This document shows positions 7,450-11,764 of a DNA stretch of 11,764 bases, piece by piece (the first letter of the stretch is position 1; every line of letters begins with the position of its first letter). This stretch comes from Halomonas halophila (lineage in GTDB: Bacteria; Pseudomonadota; Gammaproteobacteria; Pseudomonadales; Halomonadaceae), in NCBI GenBank assembly GCA_002433675.1, contig DJIP01000208.1, positions 1 through 11,764 of the forward strand. The letters run 5' to 3'. A program made the translations under genes and the position numbers. A model generated the notes under the pieces. It was not told the DNA's origin and searched no databases. It saw only the letters and a program-made list of their open reading frames with translations.

Positions 7450-7466
7450 CGACACCACTGGTGTCG
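7450..7466. promoter_or_regulatory. Operator-like palindrome between csp and the TM2 gene
   Basis: CGACACCACTGGTGTCG is a perfect inverted repeat with 8-base arms about a single central C, 126 bases before the TM2 gene start. It sits in non-coding DNA and has no T tract, so protein binding is likelier than termination. The binding protein is unknown. Confidence 0.35.
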
Positions 7467-7592
7467 ACCACCCCAGGCAGGCGAGAATGGCTTACCTCGA
7501 CTCGCCAAGTTACTGTAGATCGAAAGGCCAGCAGCGTCCAGCCGGACGCCCGTTGCTGCCTCTTAACGGAAAAGATGACACAAGGAATTCAC

Positions 7593-8018
7593 ATGACTGC
7601 CCCCGTGATCCATAGCGACGATACCCACTCCAAGGTGGTGGGCTACCTGTTGTGGCTGTTCGGTTTCCTCGGCGCCCACCGGTTCTATTACGGCAAGCCG
7701 GTGACCGGGACCATCTGGTTTCTGACCCTCGGACTGTTCTTCATCGGTTGGATCATCGACCTGTTCTTGATCCCGAGCATGGATCGCGAGGCCGACCTGC
7801 GATTCCGCGGTGGTCCTACCAACTACACCCTGGCCTGGGTGCTGCTGACCTTCCTGGGGGTATTCGGCCTGCACCGTTTCTACATGGGCAAATGGGTGAC
7901 CGGCATCATCTACCTGCTCACCGGTGGTCTGTTCTTGATCGGCATCCTGTACGACTTCTGGACACTCAACGACCAGATCTCGCTGAAACACTCCGATAGC
8001 CTCGAGTCCGTGCGCTGA
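7593..8018 (+). CDS. Membrane protein with two tandem TM2 domains
   Basis: Inner-membrane protein of 141 aa with no known enzymatic role. TM2 domains are pairs of helices joined by a short turn, found alone or attached to other modules in bacteria. Here there are two full copies. Copy 1 is about 14-62 with GAHRFYYGK (27-35), a second helix and an Asp at 56. Copy 2 is about 77-127 with GLHRFYMGK (92-100) and the matching Asp at 121. That makes four membrane segments, joined by a charged loop MDREADLRFRGG. The start at 7593 is chosen because AAGGA sits six bases before it; an in-frame ATG at 7575 has only a weaker site. The TGA stop overlaps the ATG of the exporter gene by one base, so the two are translationally coupled. 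Confidence 0.93.
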   Translation: MTAPVIHSDDTHSKVVGYLLWLFGFLGAHRFYYGKPVTGTIWFLTLGLFFIGWIIDLFLIPSMDREADLRFRGGPTNYTLAWVLLTFLGVFGLHRFYMGKWVTGIIYLLTGGLFLIGILYDFWTLNDQISLKHSDSLESVR

Positions 8019-8671
8019 TGGAGGCCTGGATCGATGCCCAGCTGCTGGGCTTCGTGGTGGCGATCACGCTGTTGAGCGTCACCCCCGGGGTCGACACCCT
8101 GCTGGTGATTCGCAATACCGCTCGGGGCGGTCTGCGCGACGGTGTGCTGACCAGCCTGGCGATCTGTTCGGGACTGTTTGTCCACGCCACCATCTCCGCC
8201 CTGGGGGTATCGCTGATCCTGCTGCAGTCGGCCTGGGCATTTTCGGCGTTGAAGCTGATCGGGGCCTGCTACCTTGCCTGGCTGGGAGTCTCCAGTCTGC
8301 GTCAGGCCTGGGCCGGCAAGGGGCTCGCGGTGTCGGCGGCGAGTGGCGCCCGCCGCCAGCGTGTGTCGGCGTGGCGGCCGCTGCGCGAGGGACTGCTGTC
8401 CAATGTGCTCAATCCCAAGACGGTGGTGTTCTACATGGCCTTTCTGCCCCAGTTCATCGCCCCCACGGATCCTGCCTTGCTGAAGTCCCTGTGGCTCGCC
8501 GGCATCCACTTCGTGATCGCCAACCTGTGGCAGATCCTGGTCGCGGTACTGGTGGGCAGCGCCAGCCACTGGCTTGCCCGGCCGGCGTTCTCGCGGGTGC
8601 TCAACGGCTTGACCGGCGGTGTGCTGGTGGCCTTCGGCGTCAAGCTGGCACTGACGCGAGCGCCGTCCTGA
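8018..8671 (+). CDS. LysE/RhtB-family amino-acid (metabolite) exporter
   Basis: Inner-membrane efflux protein of the LysE/RhtB superfamily, which exports amino acids such as lysine, threonine or homoserine lactone; the substrate here is unknown. The 217 aa is the normal family length with about six hydrophobic segments. The N-terminal hallmark is present as TPGVDTLLVIRNTARGGLRD (22-41), where PGPN is commoner than PGVD. The second hallmark NPKTVVFYMAFLPQF is at 132-146. A charged cytoplasmic stretch (about 97-122) separates the halves. The start ATG overlaps the stop of the TM2 gene (TGATG) and has little ribosome-binding site of its own, which fits coupled translation. It ends 76 bases before a strong terminator. 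Confidence 0.93.
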   Translation: MEAWIDAQLLGFVVAITLLSVTPGVDTLLVIRNTARGGLRDGVLTSLAICSGLFVHATISALGVSLILLQSAWAFSALKLIGACYLAWLGVSSLRQAWAGKGLAVSAASGARRQRVSAWRPLREGLLSNVLNPKTVVFYMAFLPQFIAPTDPALLKSLWLAGIHFVIANLWQILVAVLVGSASHWLARPAFSRVLNGLTGGVLVAFGVKLALTRAPS

Positions 8672-8747
8672 ACCGGCTCGCTTTGCGGGCAGGCCGATAG
8701 CTCGAGACACAAGCCGGGGTAGCTACCGCAAAAGCCTGGCGTCCGAC

Positions 8748-8784
8748 AGCAAGAACCCCCGACCACTGGTCGGGGGTTCTTGCT
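8748..8784. terminator. Strong bidirectional intrinsic terminator between the exporter gene and slt
   Basis: A perfect 18-base inverted repeat (arms 8748-8765 and 8767-8784) has a GC core CCCCCGACC/GGTCGGGGG flanked by AAGAA/TTCTT. T-rich exits follow the core in both directions (TTCTTGCTTT on plus, TTCTTGCTGT on minus). It separates the exporter gene (stop 8671) from slt (stop 8815). Confidence 0.93.
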
Positions 8785-8814
8785 TTCCGAGGCGACGAAA
8801 GCGCCCGCGTCACC

Positions 8815-10758
8815 TCATCGACGCACCATGGAACCGTCGTAGCGCGCGCTCTTCTCGGCGGCGGTCAGTACCTGAACGCCCTGGGTCGAGCCTTGGGCCA
8901 GGCTCTCGAACACCACCCGGTACTCGAGCACGGCACGGACGTAGCGGCGGGTCTCCTTGAAGGGAATCTCCTCGACGAACAGGTCGAACTCGCCCGGCGC
9001 GCGGGCAAGCCAGGTGTCGACCCGATGGGGGCCGGCGTTGTAGGCCGCCGCAGCGGCGATACGGTTACCGCCGTAGCGCGCGATCATGTCACGGATATAG
9101 GTGCTGCCAAGGCGAATGTTGGTGGCCGGGTCGAGTACGCCGTAGGGACCAGGGTCACCGATGCCTACCTGGCGTCCCACCAGCGCGGCGGTACCCGGCA
9201 TCAACTGCATCAGCCCCCTGGCCCCGGCGGGTGACAGGGCCTCGGGGTTGTAGGCGCTCTCGCGGCGGGCGATCCCCATCAGCAGGTAGGGGTCGACGTT
9301 GTTGGCCTGGCCCCAGCGGCGGAAGTCCTCCCGATAGGCTTCGGGAAAGCGCCAGGGCAGGGCGTCGAGCATCTTGCCGACGATGGTCGTCTGCACCAGG
9401 CGCACATGCCAGCCGCGGCCTGCCGCGTAGTCCGCCAGGCGCCGGGCGTCGGTGGGGCCTGCGCTGCGTACCGCATGATTCCACTCGAGGTTGGCAAGCC
9501 CCTCCTGGCCGACGCGCAGCAGCGCCTCGGTGCGACGTACCGCCGGCCAGTCGGCGACCTGAGCGCGCTCGGCCTCGCTGAAACGCGTGTCTTCCATATT
9601 GAGATCGTAGGGCTGGCCGAGGCGGTCGGCGGCAACAAAGCCGAAGAAGTCGCGTTGGCCCGCTGCCCGGGCGTAGGCGGCCTGCGCGCCTGCCTGTTGC
9701 CCACGCAGGGCCAGTGCGCGGCCCAGCCAGTATTGCCAGCGTGCCTTGGCCTGGGTCTCGGCAGGCATGATGCCGACGGTCCGCTCGACGGCGGCCCAGT
9801 CGCGATCACGGATGGCCAGGCGTGCGCGCAGTTCGAACACCTCCGGATCCTGCTGGCCGGCCAGGGCGCTGTCGATCCAGCCGAGCAGGTTGCGCTGGTC
9901 GCGGCGCAGGGCGTAGTAGATGATCTCGCGCTCCAGCGCCTGGCGTGATTGGGCCGGCAGGCTGACATTGGCGGAGACCTGCTGCCAGGCAGACAGCGCC
10001 GCTGCAGGGGATGACTCTGCTGTGGCGATGACGGCGGCCCGCACGAAGGAAGCGGTGCCAGCGCAGTCGGGGCCGATGCAGCGCGCAACGCTTGCCAGTC
10101 GCGAGGGGTTGGCGGCCACGCTTTGCTGCGCTGCTGCAGCGGAGCTCCAGGCGGGACCCAATTGACGGCCCAGATAGCTGACCAGTCCGTCCTCGCCGTT
10201 TTCCCAGGCCAGCATCATGCGCTCGAAGATTTCCGTGCCACCGATTTCGCCGCGGGCGCGCAGGGTGGAGAACAGCGAGTCGCAGGCGTCCGGCTGGGAG
10301 CGACCCACCAGCCATAGTTCGCGGCCGCCCTGGGCGGCGACGGAGGGGCTCTGACCCAGTTGCGCGGTGTAGTAATAGCACTGTTCGGCGGAGGTCTCGG
10401 GGACGCCGCCGGCGACCGCCAGCAGGTCGCCGTAGCGCCCGGCCTTGCCGTAGCGCAGGATGGCCTGCTCACGCATCCAGTCACCCAGCGGCGCATCGGC
10501 GTTGGCCGAGATGTAGCTGAGAACTTCCTGGGGGCTGGCGTTGGGCAGGCGATCGCGCAGACGATAGTACGCCACATAGCCGGCCAGTTCGTGGCCGCGA
10601 ATGGCGGCGTCGTTGATGTTGTGGAAGTTGCCGCTACGGGCGGCTTCCAGGGCGCTGCGTATGGCGCCGTCACTGCCCTGGGCGGTTGCCGTCAATGGCA
10701 TGCACAGTGCCGTGGCTGCCACCAGAGGCACGAGGCGACGAAACAAGGCGAATGGCAT
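8815..10758 (-). CDS. slt: Soluble lytic murein transglycosylase
   Basis: Periplasmic enzyme that cleaves the MurNAc-GlcNAc bond of peptidoglycan with formation of 1,6-anhydro-MurNAc. The 647 aa compares with 645 in the E. coli Slt70 precursor. The start at 10758 has AGGAGG six bases upstream. Residues 1-26 are a Sec signal peptide ending in ATAQG. Residues about 30-440 are the Ala-rich helical superhelix (U and linker domains). The C-terminal catalytic domain has ARRESAYNPEA with catalytic Glu500 (codon at 9259-9261), GLMQLMP (515-521) and AYNAGP (572-577), the family 1 signature set. A further helical tail follows. No lipobox is seen, so it is soluble rather than an MltC/MltE-type lipoprotein. 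No clear promoter is visible in the 260-base divergent gap upstream (10759-11018). Confidence 0.96.
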   Translation of the reverse strand: MPFALFRRLVPLVAATALCMPLTATAQGSDGAIRSALEAARSGNFHNINDAAIRGHELAGYVAYYRLRDRLPNASPQEVLSYISANADAPLGDWMREQAILRYGKAGRYGDLLAVAGGVPETSAEQCYYYTAQLGQSPSVAAQGGRELWLVGRSQPDACDSLFSTLRARGEIGGTEIFERMMLAWENGEDGLVSYLGRQLGPAWSSAAAAQQSVAANPSRLASVARCIGPDCAGTASFVRAAVIATAESSPAAALSAWQQVSANVSLPAQSRQALEREIIYYALRRDQRNLLGWIDSALAGQQDPEVFELRARLAIRDRDWAAVERTVGIMPAETQAKARWQYWLGRALALRGQQAGAQAAYARAAGQRDFFGFVAADRLGQPYDLNMEDTRFSEAERAQVADWPAVRRTEALLRVGQEGLANLEWNHAVRSAGPTDARRLADYAAGRGWHVRLVQTTIVGKMLDALPWRFPEAYREDFRRWGQANNVDPYLLMGIARRESAYNPEALSPAGARGLMQLMPGTAALVGRQVGIGDPGPYGVLDPATNIRLGSTYIRDMIARYGGNRIAAAAAYNAGPHRVDTWLARAPGEFDLFVEEIPFKETRRYVRAVLEYRVVFESLAQGSTQGVQVLTAAEKSARYDGSMVRR

Positions 10759-10957
10759 GGAGACCCTCCTGGTCTAAGAAGATGAAGACATTACTGCCTT
10801 ATTGTGCCGCAGGCGGCGAGACGATGTTGGATCGAAGCTACATGGTGACCGAACCGGCGGGGCTTGAACAGTTACCCGGCCAGGTCGCGAGACTTGACCC
10901 CGGTCAGCTTCGCCCCCATGTTGCGAGAAGACGACGTCGACGCCATGAAGATAGCCG

Positions 10958-10985
10958 TTGACACCCGATGAATACCATCGGCAAT
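10958..10985 (+). promoter_or_regulatory. Candidate promoter of the YkvA-family gene
   Basis: A perfect -35 element TTGACA (10958-10963), a 16-base spacer, and a poor -10 element GGCAAT (10980-10985, 3 of 6). The implied transcript start near 10992 lies after the in-frame ATG at 10968 and before the ATG at 11019, which supports the later start. The same divergent gap holds a TGACC/GGTCA inverted pair around 10894-10905, of unknown meaning. Confidence 0.35.
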
Positions 10986-11018
10986 CGTTGGTACGGAATT
11001 GAGTCGAGGAGACTATCC

Positions 11019-11375
11019 ATGGCCCTGTTTGATCGAATCCCCGTTATTGGCCGGTTTACCCAACGCACGCGAGCGTTCAAGCATATAATGCGGGCGCTCA
11101 AGCTGTTTATCCCGATGCTGCAGGATGTGCTCAGCGGTCGCTATCGCCCGGTGCCCTGGGCGGCTTTCGGCTGGATGGCGGTGGCCTTTGCCTATCTGGT
11201 GTCACCGCTGGACCTGATTCCCGATGTGCTGTTGCTGTTCGGCCTTCTCGACGATGTGGTCATCGTCGGCTGGTTGCTGACCAAGGTGGACAATAGTCTG
11301 TCGGACTATCGTGCCTGGCGGGGTATTGGTGAGGACGATGCCCCGCGGCAGGAGCGGGATATCAACGACATCTAG
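11019..11375 (+). CDS. YkvA-family (DUF1232) membrane protein
   Basis: A small protein of the DUF1232/YkvA family; function unknown. It has 118 aa from the ATG at 11019, which has AGGAG seven bases upstream; an in-frame ATG at 10968 lacks such a site. The N-terminal 40 residues are basic and partly amphipathic. The conserved core is YLVSPLDLIPDV (59-70) leading into a hydrophobic stretch and LLDD (76-79), the signature of the family, followed by a second hydrophobic segment VVIVGWLL (80-87). The C-terminus is charged and acidic. It is divergent from slt and appears to be monocistronic. The 195 bases that follow (11376-11570) hold no supported gene and no clear terminator, only the promoter elements of the next gene. 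Confidence 0.92.
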   Translation: MALFDRIPVIGRFTQRTRAFKHIMRALKLFIPMLQDVLSGRYRPVPWAAFGWMAVAFAYLVSPLDLIPDVLLLFGLLDDVVIVGWLLTKVDNSLSDYRAWRGIGEDDAPRQERDINDI

Positions 11376-11510
11376 TGTGCCTTGCTCTTGATGTACTGGC
11401 TCGTAATGTGCTGATTCGAGCTTTCTGGTCTTGCTGCAGGATACATTGCTGCCGCTAACGCTTGGCGAGCTTTTGGCGGGTAAACGAGGAAGATGCGGAC
11501 CAAGGGCGTA

Positions 11511-11539
11511 TTGTGACGGTGACCGGCTGCGTCTAGATT
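11511..11539 (+). promoter_or_regulatory. Candidate promoter of the thioesterase-like gene
   Basis: TTGTGA (11511-11516, 4 of 6), a 17-base spacer, and TAGATT (11534-11539, 4 of 6). The predicted transcript start falls about 11546, inside the palindrome at 11545-11556, an arrangement typical of repressed promoters. Confidence 0.4.
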
Positions 11540-11544
11540 GTCAG

Positions 11545-11556
11545 TCAAACGTTTGA
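11545..11556. promoter_or_regulatory. Operator-like palindrome with central CpG (LacI/GalR-type form)
   Basis: TCAAACGTTTGA is a perfect 12-base palindrome, 14 bases before the ATG at 11571. The core CAAACGTTTG with its central CpG is the form bound by LacI/GalR-family repressors; the E. coli PurR box has the same ten-base core. No repressor gene is in the window. A perfect 12-base palindrome is expected a few times by chance in a window this size, so position is the main support. Confidence 0.4.
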
Positions 11557-11570
11557 ATTCGAGCCTGCTC

Positions 11571-11764
11571 ATGTCTTCCTCACGCAGCACCCTGACGCCA
11601 CCCTCCGTGTCGCTCTGGCGGCAGGCGCTTCAGCGCTTTGTCGATGTCATTCCGCATACTCAGGCGCTGGGCATGCGCGTCGTGGCGGTGGATGCCAGCG
11701 GCGTCACATTATATCTGCCCGGGGGCGCCGAGTTGTGCGGTGATCGCTCGAGAAGCCTGGTGCA
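11571..11764 (+). CDS. Probable PaaI-type hotdog thioesterase, 3' end missing
   Basis: The frame is open from the ATG at 11571 to the end of the window (64 full codons, no stop), so only the N-terminus is seen. After a short Ser/Thr-rich lead, FVDVIPHTQALGMRVVAVDA and then GVTLYLPGGAELCGD resemble the start of PaaI/YbgC-like hotdog acyl-CoA thioesterases: an N-terminal helix, the LGM turn, and the first beta strands. In that family a Gly-rich LHGG-type segment holding the catalytic site would come just after the cut, so it cannot be checked here. The substrate is unknown. The ribosome-binding site is weak (GAG seven bases upstream). The candidate promoter and operator just upstream suggest a separately regulated gene. 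Confidence 0.7.
   Translation, partial: MSSSRSTLTPPSVSLWRQALQRFVDVIPHTQALGMRVVAVDASGVTLYLPGGAELCGDRSRSLV

Larger units (their letters stand above)
7236..7592. other. Divergent intergenic region between csp and the TM2 gene
   Basis: This stretch of 357 bases has no supported gene. It should hold the csp leader and promoter on minus and the TM2 gene promoter on plus. I see ribosome-binding sites at both ends (AAGGA before each start), a small hairpin at 7284-7298 and a palindrome at 7450-7466. I do not see a sigma-70 promoter pair good enough to call on either strand. Csp genes often have long structured leaders, which would fit. Confidence 0.5.

Noticed and set aside
7910..8710. Minus-strand open frame (266 codons) opposite the exporter gene
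   Set aside because: Gln/His/Arg-rich antisense translation of a clear LysE-family gene; no domain visible.
11084..11089. Perfect TATAAT inside the YkvA-family gene
   Set aside because: No -35 element at the right distance (CAACGC at 17-base spacing), and it lies inside a well-supported coding region.
11545..11556. PsrA-type operator (fatty-acid regulator) at the palindrome before the thioesterase-like gene
   Set aside because: The half-sites CAAAC and GTTTG fit, but the PsrA sites I know have two to four bases between them and here there are none; the CpG-centred LacI-type form fits better.
11372..11590. Minus-strand open frame of 72 codons between the YkvA gene and the thioesterase-like gene
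   Set aside because: No family resemblance. It overlaps the start and promoter of the thioesterase-like gene and the last bases of the YkvA gene, and its sequence looks like non-coding DNA.

Overview
The window looks like ordinary chromosome from a high-GC gammaproteobacterium, most likely Halomonadaceae. I base this on the E. coli-like PepN and Slt, the codon use strongly biased to G/C in third position, and the mix of housekeeping genes. The genus assignment is inference. I see no mobile element, tRNA, rRNA or CRISPR array.

Layout. (1) 1-2392, plus: 3' part of pepN (aminopeptidase N). It converges on a hairpin at 2435-2460 and a nested inverted-repeat cluster at 2481-2522. (2) 2516-4586, minus: a Kef-type cation:proton antiporter with a C-terminal NAD-binding (RCK/TrkA-N) domain, followed by a 97-residue membrane protein of unknown function. 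(3) 4844-6761, plus: a YegS-type lipid kinase, then a repeat-rich lipoprotein ending at a symmetrical terminator (6882-6905). (4) 7029-7235, minus: a CspA-family cold-shock protein that shares that terminator. (5) 7593-8671, plus: a protein made of two tandem TM2 units, overlapping by one base a LysE/RhtB-family exporter, then a strong bidirectional terminator (8748-8784). (6) 8815-10758, minus: soluble lytic murein transglycosylase (slt). (7) 11019-11375, plus: a YkvA/DUF1232 membrane protein. (8) 11571 to the window end, plus: the 5' part of a probable PaaI-type hotdog thioesterase, behind a candidate promoter that carries a 12-base palindrome with a central CpG.

Functionally this is a collection of short, independent transcription units rather than a pathway. 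Several act at the envelope: cation/proton exchange, phospholipid phosphorylation, an anchored lipoprotein, amino-acid or metabolite export, and peptidoglycan turnover. The three convergent gene pairs (pepN/small membrane gene, lipoprotein/csp, lysE/slt) are each separated by a strong hairpin.

I did not find a convincing new multi-gene system. The least ordinary items are the lipoprotein (eight 21-base units plus a duplicated coiled-coil segment and Asp at +2), the nested inverted repeats at 2481-2522, the tandem TM2 protein coupled to an exporter, and the CpG-centred palindrome at 11545-11556.
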